The position numbers and the translations under genes are program-made. This document shows positions 1-9,596 of a stretch of DNA of 64,000 bases, in pieces. The stretch lies in NCBI RefSeq assembly GCF_006120725.1, contig NZ_SWMU01000004.1, forward strand, positions 62,001-126,000, read 5' to 3'. Positions within the stretch are counted from its first letter, which is position 1. Every line of letters starts with the position of its first letter. The DNA comes from Mesohalobacter halotolerans. Its GTDB lineage: Bacteria; Bacteroidota; Bacteroidia; Flavobacteriales; Flavobacteriaceae. The notes beneath the pieces were generated by a model that was not told the origin of the DNA, did no database searches, and saw only the letters and a list, made by a program, of their open reading frames with translations.

Positions 1-446
1 GGAATACTAAAATAAAACTCGAGATAAGCACAGATGAATCTTTGTTATTAGAATCTTCAACACAAGTCATCATGCATCCTTATTCAGATGCGTTGACAGG
101 GCTTAACAACATTAACTGTTATGATTTAAAAGAAGTTATATCAGAAAAGTTAAGAGCACTAAAGCAAAGATCTTACACAGCGCCCAGAGATTTTTATGAC
201 TTGTATTACCTGACAAAGGATTTTAATAAAGAAGACTGGCATACCATAAAACTCTATTTCTTAAAGAAAATGAAGTTAAAGAATTTAGAATATACTTCTC
301 CAAAAGATTTAATTGAAGAATCTAAACTTACCAATGTAGAAAAAGCTTGGAAAAATAGCATACAGCATCAAATCAAAATAGAAAATCAAGCAGATGCTCA
401 TAAAATTATAACAACTGTAGCCCAACGCATAAAAAAATATTTATAA
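1..446 (+). CDS. AbiEii/AbiGii-type nucleotidyltransferase toxin, C-terminal part (5' end outside window)
   Basis: The reading frame is already open at base 3, so the gene begins before the window; the first ATG at 42 is not the true start. The visible 148 or so residues contain the family signature near DLKEVISEKLRALKQR, followed by PRDFYDLYYLTKDF, as in the C-terminal half of AbiEii (DUF1814) proteins. Known members are the toxin of type IV toxin-antitoxin systems that abort phage infection by transferring nucleotides. The catalytic GSxD motif would lie upstream and cannot be checked, nor can a partner AbiEi antitoxin. The helicase gene starts 1 base after the stop, so the two were probably co-transcribed. 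Confidence 0.8.
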   Translation, partial: NTKIKLEISTDESLLLESSTQVIMHPYSDALTGLNNINCYDLKEVISEKLRALKQRSYTAPRDFYDLYYLTKDFNKEDWHTIKLYFLKKMKLKNLEYTSPKDLIEESKLTNVEKAWKNSIQHQIKIENQADAHKIITTVAQRIKKYL

Positions 447-447
447 A

Positions 448-3400
448 ATGGCCAATAACTTTATTTCAAATAAAAGCCCACAAAAAACCTTAAGCGGTCG
501 CTTAAACAACATCATAAAATTCAGTAAAGAATTACGATGGTTGGTAGGTTTCTTTTACTTCTCAGGTTGGAAAGAAGTCTATCAAAATCTTAAAAATAAT
601 CCAGATATTAAAATAAAACTTTTAGTAGGCTTACAGGTGGGCAATCACTTAGAGAAAATATTTGAACACGACGTGCAAGATTTAAATTTAAGTAGTGATG
701 AATATTTTAATGATTTTATGACCTCAATGGGTTTTGCTGTAAATAACGAGCAACAAGACACCAAAGCCTTTTATGAGCAAGTTCATTTTTTTCTGGATAT
801 GATTCGTCAAGAACGTTTAATCATCAAAAAAACCAGAGAACCCAATCATGCCAAATTGTATTTGTTTGAAATGAATGACGAAGAACGAGCCAAGCATAAT
901 TTTGAGGGCTATCTTATCACAGGCAGTAGCAATCTAACACGAAGCGGTTTGCAAGGCCAACAAGAATTTAATGTAGAGATTAAAGATTATGGCTACGAAG
1001 AAGCTGTAACCTATTTTGAAGAATCATGGGAATTGGCTATCCCTATTACAGAGTTAGACCAACGCAAACAGCATTTAATTGACTTTATCATTCACCGTTC
1101 TCAAGCCGCATTAGTCAAACCATTTGAAGCTTATGCCTTAGTCTTAAAAACCTATTTAGATCTTCAAAACCAGAAGAAACTAAAACCACAGGTAGAGCGC
1201 TTGCTTGAGGAAAACGGTTTTAAAAAATTTTCATACCAATTAGATGCAGTCAATCAAGCCATTGGTATAATAGAAGAAAATAATGGTGTTGTCATTGCAG
1301 ATGTGGTAGGCTTAGGCAAATCGGTTATCGCTTCGTTAATTGCTCGTCATTTAGATACTAAAGGTATTATTTTATCTCCTCCGGGTCTTATTGGTAATTG
1401 GGAAGACAAAACAGGCTGGGAAGGCTATGTTAGAAATTTTGAGTTGAATGGATGGCGTGTTTACAGTCGTGGTCAGGTTGAAAATCTCGCAGAAGATTTT
1501 GATGATACAGACATTGAAACCGTTATTATAGATGAAGCACATAACTTTAGAAATCAAGATACTGCTGCTTATGAAGCTTTAGTTCAAATATGTAGAGGTA
1601 AAAAAGTAATATTACTTACGGCAACACCGTTTAACAATTCGCCGGCAGATATATTTTCTTTATTAAAACTATTTATCATTCCAGGCTTGTCAACAATAAC
1701 ACTTGAAAACAATTTAGAAGGTTTATTTAGAAGTTATACTTATAGATTTAATAAACTATCTGATATATTAAAAAACTACAATTCTAATAATCCAGATAAA
1801 CGAGACAAAGCTGAAAAATTATACATTAAATTATTAGATAAAGAATTACCTGTTGACCCTAAAATTGTTCGCCAAGAATCGGCAAGATTGGCTAATAAAA
1901 TAAAAGAAGTTATTTCACCAGTAGTGATAAGAAGAAACCGTATAGACTTAGAAAACGATCATGAATACAGCCAAGAAATAGGCGACCTTCCTAAAGTCGC
2001 TCCACCTGAAGAATTATTTTATTACTTAACAAAATCTCAATCTGATTTTTACGACCGAATTGTTCGTGATTACTTTGCAGAAGGAGGTTTATTTAAAGGC
2101 GCAATATATCAACCTTCAAGTTAAGAGACCATTCAGGATGAAAGCGATTTAGACATGGAAGGCAACAGAACCTTTCAGCAACAACGTAACTTATTCGACT
2201 TCATGAGGCGTCTTCTAGTAAAACGCTTTGAAAGTTCGTTTGGAGCATTTCAAAAAACCATAGAGCGATTTATTCATGTTCATCAAATTGTCCTCGAATT
2301 TATAGAAAATACGGATGGTAAATATATAATGGATAGGGGTTTGATGGAAAAAATCTATGAGTATGATGCAGATGAAATATTAGATGTATTATACAGATTT
2401 GAAAATGATTTATTAAAAAGAAAAACCCCTAAAAATAATACAGTCTATAATGTCAAAAAGTTTCAAAAAGAAGAAGATTTTATAGCAGACATTAATAAAG
2501 ATTTAAATTTATTCAATAAAATACAACAGGAAATTGAAGAGGAGCAACTCGTTGTAAATGACCCAAAAAGAGAAAAAATATACCAAAAAGTAACCGAAAT
2601 TTTAAATAAAAATGACGACAGAAAAATCATTTTATTTACTGAATATGTGGATACGGTTTTACACTTAGAAAATTATTTCAGGTCTAAATTAGGTGATAAA
2701 GTTATTATTTGTGATGGCAAAGTCACCAAAGCTTTAGCTAAAGATTTAGAGCGTAATTTTAATGCGCAATATGAAGGCTCAAAACACAATGATTTTCAAG
2801 TGCTAATTACCAGTGATAAACTGTCTGAAGGTTTTAAATTAAACCGGGCAGGAATAATTATAAATTATGACATCCCATGGAATCCAACTCGTGTTATTCA
2901 AAGAGTAGGTCGTATCAATCGTATTGGCAAAAAAGTATTTGACGAATTGTTTATTTTCAACTTTTTCCCGTCTGAAACCGGAGCAGGTTTTGTGAAATCA
3001 AGAAAAATAGCAGAACAAAAAATGTTTATGATACATAATGCGCTTGGTGAAGATTCTCAAATTTTTCATCCAGACGAAGAACCACAAGCGTCAAATCTTT
3101 ATGAGAAGTTAAACGATAACCCGGAAGATGATGAAGAGTTAAATATAATAACCTACATTAGAAATGAGTATAATAATATTAAAGAAAAATATCCCGAAGT
3201 AATTGAAAAAATAGAAAAGTTACCCAATCGAGTGAAGACTTCTAAAGAGTTTGAAGAATCTAACGTCAATGTGTTACGCAAAAAAGGCTTGAGTTTATTT
3301 GCACAACAAGCTGAAACCAAAGAAAATGCAACTGTAGGAAGTTTAACATTTGAAAAGTTCTTGCAATTTGTAGAATGTGAACACGGAACAAAACGAGTGC

Positions 3401-3801
3401 CAATGTCAAAGGCTTTTTGGCGTGTTTATGAAGCCATCAAAACACATAAAGAAAAAATACGTTCAAACAATTCAGATTTAGCCATAGAAAAGAAAGCACA
3501 CGATAATTTAAAAGTGGCCTTAAAAGTAATTGATGCTTCAGAAGAAGAAAATATAAATTTTATCAAAACTATAATTAAAGACATAAAGCATTATTATACA
3601 ATGCCTAAATATACCCTGAGAAGATTAGCATTTGAAGTGCTTTCCCCAAATTCTACAAAAGCCAAATGGAAGCAGTTCTTTAAAGAATTAAACTATATTA
3701 AAAATAGATATGGCATTGATTATCTTGATAGGATATTAGAAAAAGTAAAAAACAAAAAAGATGAAGTTATTATAGCTATTGAAAACAGGGAAACAGCATA
3801 A
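448..3801 (+). pseudogene. PLD-domain SNF2/DEAH helicase split by an in-frame TAA
   Basis: Two open stretches in the same frame (448-2124 and 2155-3801) are separated only by a TAA at 2122-2124; the codons between them are open and fit the family. Read through, the protein would have about 1117 residues. The N-terminal half shows a phospholipase D-like HxK motif (H134, K136) with a GSSNLT stretch, then a SNF2 helicase domain with Walker A lysine near 291, DEAH at 362-365 and a TATPFNN motif. After the stop come helicase C motifs (LITSDKLSEGFK and the QRVGRINRIGKK arginine finger). Tyrosine (TAT/TAC) is the simplest ancestral codon. The two halves could still be made separately, the second from ATG 2155, but loss of function is more likely. 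The role is probably phage defence, given the AbiEii neighbour. Confidence 0.85.
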
Positions 3802-3803
3802 AT

Positions 3804-3838
3804 AAAAAAACTCTCCTAAGCTCAGACTCAGGAGAGTA
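3804..3838 (-). terminator. Rho-independent terminator of ssrA
   Basis: ACTCTCCT and AGGAGAGT form an 8-bp stem around a 12-base loop. Read on the minus strand it is followed by a run of T residues, so it ends tmRNA transcription. The plus-strand helicase gene stops just before it, at 3801, but has no T run on its own side. Confidence 0.85.
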
Positions 3839-3844
3839 ATATTG

Positions 3845-4240
3845 TGGAGTCGGGGAGACTCGAACTCCCGTCCAAACAAGATACCCAAAAGCTTTCTACA
3901 CGCTTAGTTTTCATTTTGATTTCAATGCAAAGCCGGCCGAAAACCACCTACTTTACATCTAGTCTCTCAAATGTCAACACAACATCGAGACACTGCTGTG
4001 TTTAGATTTACTTTACCGGTGCCTCTTGATGGAACGCCGCAAATCAAGGCTTTCCAGAGACATCTTAGCTCCCGACCTTGTCGGGATTAAGCGAATCCTA
4101 CTATAATTCAGATTACGCAGCTAAGGCGTAGTTATTCTCGCCGTTTAAAAAAGGTTGAAACATGAGATTTACGAGCAATATTCCAACGCTCGACGTGCTT
4201 ACTCCTCGATAAGTCTTGCTGTCAAAACCAAATCGACCCC
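3845..4240 (-). ncRNA. ssrA: Transfer-messenger RNA (tmRNA)
   Basis: On the minus strand the RNA starts GGGGTCG and ends CGACTCC plus discriminator A, giving a 7-bp acceptor stem with one G-U pair. The T arm is GGGAG-TTCGAGT-CTCCC. The tag reading frame encodes GENNYALAA then TAA at 4142-4113, a typical Bacteroidetes tag. The length of about 396 bases fits. The RNA rescues ribosomes stalled on broken messages and marks the unfinished protein for proteolysis. The bases after the discriminator are CAA, so the terminal CCA is not encoded and must be added. Pseudoknots were not modelled. The 3' end faces the defence-type genes. Confidence 0.96.
4113..4142 (-). other. tmRNA tag reading frame
   Basis: Nine codons specify GENNYALAA, followed by TAA. 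The Leu-Ala-Ala end is the degradation signal recognised by ClpXP-type proteases. The resume codon is taken as GGC (glycine) from comparison with known tags; the exact first codon is inferred. Confidence 0.9.
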
Positions 4241-4289
4241 GTTTTTTTAACTCATCAATATGTCAATGTGCATTTTTAATAAGAACATA

Positions 4290-4321
4290 CAAAAATAGAG
4301 AGAATATCCTTATACATCAAA
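4290..4321 (-). promoter_or_regulatory. Bacteroidetes-type promoter of ssrA
   Basis: On the minus strand a -33 TTTG (4321-4318) is followed after exactly 20 bases by a -7 box TATTTTTG (4297-4290), a full match to TAnnTTTG. Transcription would start about 40 to 45 bases before the mature tmRNA, leaving a 5' leader for RNase P to remove. Confidence 0.7.
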
Positions 4322-4363
4322 GGACTTATCAATATTTTAATATTTTGAAATTAATGTAGAATA

Positions 4364-6007
4364 TTAGGTTTGAATAACCCCTAAATTAAAATCTCTCTCA
4401 ATCGGTGCATGATTGGCAACTTCAATACCATTTGATATCCATTGTCTTGTATCTAGCGGATTAATCACCGCATCTGTCCACAATCTTGCCGCCGCATAAT
4501 AAGGACTGGTTTGCTTATCGTAATTGTTTTTAATTTTATCGTAAAGTTCTTTTTCTTTAGCTTCAGTGATTTTCTCGCCTTTGGCTTTTAGTCTTGAGGT
4601 TTCTATTTGCAATAAGACTTTAGCGGCAGAATTACCGCTCATTACCGCCAATTCTGCACTTGGCCAGGCTACAATCAATCTCGGGTCGTATGCTTTGCCA
4701 CACATGGCATAATTGCCGGCACCGTAGGAATTACCAATAATTACCGTAAATTTAGGCACCACCGAATTACTCACCGCATTGACCATTTTTGCACCATCTT
4801 TTATAATCCCACCGTGTTCACTTTTGCTACCAACCATAAAACCTGTGACGTCTTGTAAAAACACCAATGGAATCTTTTTTTGATTACAATTGGCAATAAA
4901 TCGAGTGGCTTTATCAGCTGAATCACTATAAATCACACCACCAAATTGCATTTCACTGGGTTTGGTTTTAGCCTTTGTGGTTTTTACTATTTTACGTTGA
5001 TTGGCCACGATACCAATCGCCCAGCCATCTATTCGAGCATAACCGGTGATAATGGTTTGACCATAACCTGCTTTATATTCTTCAAACTCTGAGTTGTCGA
5101 CTAAACGCTCAATGATGGGCATCATATCGTATTGATCGCTGCGTTTGGCTGGTAATAGTCCAAATATTTCTTCTGGATTGGCTTTGGGTTTCTTTGATTC
5201 TTTTCTATTAAAACCGGCTTTATCAAAATCGCCTATTTTATCAACGATATTTTTGATTTTATCGAGTGCATCTTTGTCGTTTTCGGCTTTATAATCGGTG
5301 ACACCGCTCACATCACAATGGGTTGTAGCGCCGCCGAGACTTTCATTATCAATACTTTCGCCAATAGCTGCTTTCACCAAATAACTTCCGGCTAAAAAAA
5401 TACTGCCTGTTTCTTTAACGATTAATGCTTCGTCACTCATAATGGGTAAATAAGCACCGCCAGCGACACAACTGCCCATAACCGCAGCTATTTGGGTGAT
5501 ACCCATACTGCTCATAATGGCATTATTTCTAAACATGCGACCAAAGTGTTCTTTATCGGGAAAAATTTCGTCTTGCATGGGTAAAAACACGCCAGCACTA
5601 TCGACAAGATAAATAATTGGCAGCCTATTTTCTATGGATATTTCTTGAGCACGTAAGTTTTTCTTTCCCGTAATAGGAAACCAAGCACCAGCCTTAACCG
5701 TGGCGTCATTGGCAACCACAATGACTTTTTTACCGGAGACTTTAGCGATTTTCACAACCACACCACCACCGGGACAGCCGCCGTATTCTTCATACATTTC
5801 ATCGCCGGCAAAAGCACCTATTTCTATACTATCCTTAGGGTCATCAATCAAATAATCAATACGTTCTCGTGCGGTTAATTTTCCTTTGCTGTGGTGTTTT
5901 TCTATTTTTTTTTTGCCACCGCCGCGGTAAATTTTTTTCAATTTTGAATTTAAATCTGAAACAAGAAGTTTATTATGGTCTTCGTTTTTATTGAATTTTA
6001 TGTCCAT
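4364..6007 (-). CDS. Acyl-CoA carboxylase, carboxyltransferase beta subunit (methylcrotonyl-CoA type)
   Basis: The 547-residue protein is a biotin-dependent carboxyltransferase of the crotonase fold, which moves a carboxyl group from carboxybiotin to an acyl-CoA. It has both halves of the family: an N-terminal domain with GGCPGGG near 77 and the stretch FPDKEHFGRMF, and a C-terminal domain with GGIIKDGAKMV and GNSYGAGNYAMCG. The FPDKEHFGRMF and GGATTHCDVSGV segments resemble the methylcrotonyl-CoA (leucine degradation) beta subunit more than the propionyl-CoA one, but substrate is not proven. The biotin carboxylase alpha subunit is not adjacent. No clear promoter was found in the 6008-6087 gap. 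Confidence 0.9.
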   Translation of the reverse strand: MDIKFNKNEDHNKLLVSDLNSKLKKIYRGGGKKKIEKHHSKGKLTARERIDYLIDDPKDSIEIGAFAGDEMYEEYGGCPGGGVVVKIAKVSGKKVIVVANDATVKAGAWFPITGKKNLRAQEISIENRLPIIYLVDSAGVFLPMQDEIFPDKEHFGRMFRNNAIMSSMGITQIAAVMGSCVAGGAYLPIMSDEALIVKETGSIFLAGSYLVKAAIGESIDNESLGGATTHCDVSGVTDYKAENDKDALDKIKNIVDKIGDFDKAGFNRKESKKPKANPEEIFGLLPAKRSDQYDMMPIIERLVDNSEFEEYKAGYGQTIITGYARIDGWAIGIVANQRKIVKTTKAKTKPSEMQFGGVIYSDSADKATRFIANCNQKKIPLVFLQDVTGFMVGSKSEHGGIIKDGAKMVNAVSNSVVPKFTVIIGNSYGAGNYAMCGKAYDPRLIVAWPSAELAVMSGNSAAKVLLQIETSRLKAKGEKITEAKEKELYDKIKNNYDKQTSPYYAAARLWTDAVINPLDTRQWISNGIEVANHAPIERDFNLGVIQT

Positions 6008-6087
6008 TAAAAAAAGCTTAATTGGTTTGGCAACTAAAATACGAAAACCTTGTAGTTTTTTAGTTTTAAATGGCTGTTAATTCTGAT

Positions 6088-6113
6088 AAAAAAAGCTGCC
6101 TTTAACAGGCAGC
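6088..6113 (-). terminator. Terminator of the glpK-glpD fusion gene
   Basis: On the minus strand a GCTGCC/GGCAGC stem with a 7-base loop is followed by seven T residues, 41 bases after the stop codon of the fusion gene. It separates that gene from the downstream carboxyltransferase gene. Confidence 0.85.
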
Positions 6114-6153
6114 CTCATCATTACAAAATCACTCAAATGTAATGAAACATTAT

Positions 6154-9100
6154 TTAAATACTTTCAAATTCTTTATCGTAATAGGTTGTCGCGTCTTGCA
6201 TTAACATGTCTAAATATTGATTTTCGCGATCGCAATGAGCTTCATCCCATTTTAAATATTTTATTAAATCTTCCTCTACGACATGTCTAAACTGACGTAC
6301 ACTTTCTATATCAAAATATAATCTACCTGTTCGACGAACAAAAAAATCGGATAATCCATTGACCATTTCATGATGCACTGTATACCACAACTCAGCTCTT
6401 ACTAATCTTTCAATCGGTGTGGGGTTGATAAAGAAATTCATTTTTTTCAAAATAATATCAGCTTGTCTACCATAATTAGAGGTCAAATACCAGGCTTGAT
6501 AATCGTCGTCTATGCCTTCATTTTCAAGTTTGTGCGTTAATATTTTTTGGTATTTTTTGACATCATCTAGATTTTTAAGAGGCGCTGAGGTTAATTGAAT
6601 TTGCTTAGTTGTTGATGGCTTTAGCCGTTTGAGTCTTTTCTTTTTAAATTGTTTTAAAGCTTCATCAATCGTACGTTGTGCCATTTTGCGATAACCAGTG
6701 AGTTTCCCACCGGCAATAGATACCAAACCAGAGTCAGACACAAAAATCTCATCTTTTCTAGACAAATCTGAAGGATCTTTACCATCTTCATGGATAAGTG
6801 GACGCAAGCCAGCCCAATTGGATTCGATATCATCAATTTTTAAATTCAATTTAGGAAACATATTATTGACGGCATCTATCAAATAATTAGCATCATCTTT
6901 GGTCGCCACTACCCTATTCAAATCGCCTTTATATGTGGTATCTGTAGTCCCAACATAAGTGGCTCTACCCCGTGGAATAGCAAAAATCATTCGGCCATCA
7001 GGCACGTCAAAATAAATGGATTGGGACAGTGGAAAACGCTCGCGTGAAAACACCAAATGTACGCCTTTAGTTAAATGCAAACGCTTATTATTTAAGGATG
7101 TATCTTTTGTCCTGACTTTATCTACCCATGGTCCTGCTGCGGAAATGTAAGCTTTGGATTTAATGATAAATTTTTCATTAGAATTATGATCTTTAACATA
7201 GATATGCTTGATTTTACCATTGTCTTTATACACAAATTCTGTCATTTCACAATAATTCAAAATATCTGCACCATAAGCAGATGCTTTTTTGAGCAACTCA
7301 ATGGTCAAGCGTGCATCATCTGTGCGGTATTCTGCATAAAATCCACCACCTTTTAGGTTATCTTTGTTTAATAAAGGTTCTTTTTCAAGCGTTTCTTTTG
7401 CAGATAGCATTTTCCGCTTGTCATCACCTTCCACATCAGCGAGAAAATCGTAAACTTTTAAACCAATTGAAGTCATTGTTTTGCCATAAGTTCCACCTTC
7501 TATTAATGGCAAAAGCATTTTTTCAGGGACGACCAGATGTGGCACAAGATTGTGAACAATAGCGCGTTCACTACCAGATTCTTTGACTAAACCAATTTCC
7601 ATCTGCTTGAGATATCGTAGCCCACCGTGAATCAATTTTGTGGATTTATTACTGGTACCGGAAGCAAAATCATTTTTTTCTATTAAGCAAGTTTTAAGAC
7701 CACGAGACGCAGCATCAAGCGCAATGCCAGCTCCAGTCACACCACCGCCGATGATGAGAATATCGTATTTGGTATGTTTGATTTGATGAATTAAGGGTTT
7801 TCTATCTAAAACTGAAAAGCGAATCGGCGTATCTTCTCTTACAGCCAACTGGTTAGCATGAGCGGTTTTGGTCCTCTCCACAGCATGTTTCCAACCATCG
7901 TAAAGTTTGGTTCGCTCAAATTGAGATATTTTGGGTTTAAAAATTTGGTCTATATCTCTAATTTCTGTAATATCTTCTTTGGTCCATATCCCAGCTTGAA
8001 TACCAGCGAGAAATGCCGCTCCCATGGCGGTCACCTCTAACATTTCTGGTCGTTCTACTTCAGCGTTTAAAATGTCGGCTTGAAATTGCATCAAGTAATT
8101 ATTAGCAGAAGCGCCACCATCGACGCGCAAAGCTTTCATTTGTTGACCACTATCTTCAACCATAGCTTCTAACACATCGCGTATTTGGTAAGCAATAGCT
8201 TGAACAGTCGCTTTAGTCAATGCATTTTTATCGGTATCTAAAGTCAACCCAAAAATAGAGCCTTTGGCTTTCATGTCCCAATGAGGTGCACCCAGACCAG
8301 CAAAGGCAGGAACGACATACAAACCAGAATTAATTTTAGTCTCGTTACATATTGTCTCTGTATCGGCAGATTGTTCAATAAAATCCATCTTATCCCTAAG
8401 CCATTGCACAGAAGCGCCGGCAACAAAAACACTGCCCTCTAAAGCATATTTAATTTTCTCATCAGGTAATGTGCAAGCTAAAGTTGTCAATAAACCATTT
8501 GTGGAGATATTGGCTTTTTTACCCGTATTCAGCAACATAAAACAGCCTGTGCCGTAAGTATTTTTAGCAATACCGGATTTAAAGCCACCTTGACCAAACA
8601 ACGAAGCTTGTTGATCGCCGGCAACACCGAGAATGGGTATTTTAATATCTTTATATTCTGCATATCCAAAATCTGAAGATGAATATTGTACTTTGGGTAA
8701 ACTAGATTTTGGAACATCAAGGGCTTTTATTAATGTATCGTCCCATTCTAAATTATGAATATTAAATAACAGAGTCCTAGACGCATTGGTATGGTCTGTC
8801 AAGTGTTTTTCGCCCTTGGTGAATTTCCAAATCAACCAAGAATCAATGGTGCCAAATTTTAGCCTATTTTGTTTAGCCAATTCTCGAGCTTCCGGTACGT
8901 GGTCTAAAATCCATTTGAATTTTGTGCCCGAAAAATAAGCATCTACTTTAAGGCCTGTTGTTTTTATAATGTTGTCCTCGTGACCGTCTTCTATAAGTAT
9001 ATCGCAAATATCGCTACTGCGTTTGTCGAGCCAAACAATAGCGTTGTAAACAGGCTTACCTGTTTTGGCATCCCAAACGACGGTAGTTTCTCGTTGATTG

Positions 9101-9339
9101 GTTATACCAATACCTGCGATGTCTTTTACAGGTATCTTATTTTGATTAATGACCTCATAAAAAACCTGTTTTTGATCTTCAAATATTTCAATAGGGTCTT
9201 GCTCTACCCAACCTGATTGAGGGTGATGTTGTTTTAACTCCTTTTGGGCGATGCCATGAATTTGTCCTGATTTATCAAATATGATAGCTCTGGTACTTGT
9301 TGTCCCTTGATCGAAAGCAATAATGTATTTTGAAGCCAT
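6154..9339 (-). CDS. glpK-glpD: Glycerol kinase-glycerol-3-phosphate dehydrogenase fusion protein
   Basis: One uninterrupted 1061-residue frame holds two complete enzymes. Residues 1 to about 495 are glycerol kinase: DQGTTSTR at 10-17, NQRETT at 81-86, catalytic Asp242 in GVAGDQQ, and VDGGASAN near 407. Residues from about 507 are FAD-dependent glycerol-3-phosphate dehydrogenase: FAD motif GGGVTGAG at 531-538, then FASGTSNKSTK and the C-terminal DAO domain. The first enzyme makes glycerol 3-phosphate and the second oxidises it to dihydroxyacetone phosphate at the membrane, feeding quinones. The linker is only about 12 residues. The fructose-bisphosphate loop of E. coli GlpK (GxR) is not conserved (KDIKIP). 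In other bacteria these are separate, often adjacent genes. No glpF is present nearby. An assembly or indel artefact cannot be excluded. Confidence 0.93.
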   Translation of the reverse strand: MASKYIIAFDQGTTSTRAIIFDKSGQIHGIAQKELKQHHPQSGWVEQDPIEIFEDQKQVFYEVINQNKIPVKDIAGIGITNQRETTVVWDAKTGKPVYNAIVWLDKRSSDICDILIEDGHEDNIIKTTGLKVDAYFSGTKFKWILDHVPEARELAKQNRLKFGTIDSWLIWKFTKGEKHLTDHTNASRTLLFNIHNLEWDDTLIKALDVPKSSLPKVQYSSSDFGYAEYKDIKIPILGVAGDQQASLFGQGGFKSGIAKNTYGTGCFMLLNTGKKANISTNGLLTTLACTLPDEKIKYALEGSVFVAGASVQWLRDKMDFIEQSADTETICNETKINSGLYVVPAFAGLGAPHWDMKAKGSIFGLTLDTDKNALTKATVQAIAYQIRDVLEAMVEDSGQQMKALRVDGGASANNYLMQFQADILNAEVERPEMLEVTAMGAAFLAGIQAGIWTKEDITEIRDIDQIFKPKISQFERTKLYDGWKHAVERTKTAHANQLAVREDTPIRFSVLDRKPLIHQIKHTKYDILIIGGGVTGAGIALDAASRGLKTCLIEKNDFASGTSNKSTKLIHGGLRYLKQMEIGLVKESGSERAIVHNLVPHLVVPEKMLLPLIEGGTYGKTMTSIGLKVYDFLADVEGDDKRKMLSAKETLEKEPLLNKDNLKGGGFYAEYRTDDARLTIELLKKASAYGADILNYCEMTEFVYKDNGKIKHIYVKDHNSNEKFIIKSKAYISAAGPWVDKVRTKDTSLNNKRLHLTKGVHLVFSRERFPLSQSIYFDVPDGRMIFAIPRGRATYVGTTDTTYKGDLNRVVATKDDANYLIDAVNNMFPKLNLKIDDIESNWAGLRPLIHEDGKDPSDLSRKDEIFVSDSGLVSIAGGKLTGYRKMAQRTIDEALKQFKKKRLKRLKPSTTKQIQLTSAPLKNLDDVKKYQKILTHKLENEGIDDDYQAWYLTSNYGRQADIILKKMNFFINPTPIERLVRAELWYTVHHEMVNGLSDFFVRRTGRLYFDIESVRQFRHVVEEDLIKYLKWDEAHCDRENQYLDMLMQDATTYYDKEFESI

Positions 9340-9370
9340 ATTTTAAACATTAAATCCTAACAAATATGCT

Positions 9371-9402
9371 AAAAATTAATAGGTATATCTAAGAAAAACA
9401 AA
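9371..9402 (-). promoter_or_regulatory. Probable promoter of the glpK-glpD gene
   Basis: On the minus strand TTTG (9402-9399) and TAATTTTT (9378-9371, 7 of 8 to TAnnTTTG) are separated by 20 bases, the usual flavobacterial spacing. The start codon lies about 30 bases further on. Confidence 0.55.
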
Positions 9403-9413
9403 GCTTAAAATCA

Positions 9414-9428
9414 TGTAAGCGTTTGTAT
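9414..9428. promoter_or_regulatory. LacI-type operator between glpK-glpD and the sugar porter gene
   Basis: TGTAAGCGTTTGTAT is a near palindrome centred on CG, the form bound by LacI-family repressors. It matches the site at 17778-17792 in 14 of 15 positions on the opposite strand. The 257-base divergent gap 9340-9596 also holds the glpK-glpD promoter and a TAAATTTG box (9515-9522) that may serve the porter gene; nothing else was recognised there. Confidence 0.6.
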
Positions 9429-9596
9429 TTTAAACTATTTAATAAAAAGACTAATTCACTACTATTTTCTAAATCGTTATCGTAAATCTCTAAACTCCAT
9501 CTTTAATTTCGAATTAAATTTGTAATATTGGGCAATTTAGATGAAATTTTATGGGATAAAAATCCACTAAAACCAACATCAATAAACCTTTAAGCC

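Noticed and set aside
7311-7562. Plus-strand open frame inside glpK-glpD
   Set aside because: It is a shadow frame with no family signal, opposite to conserved GlpD coding sequence.
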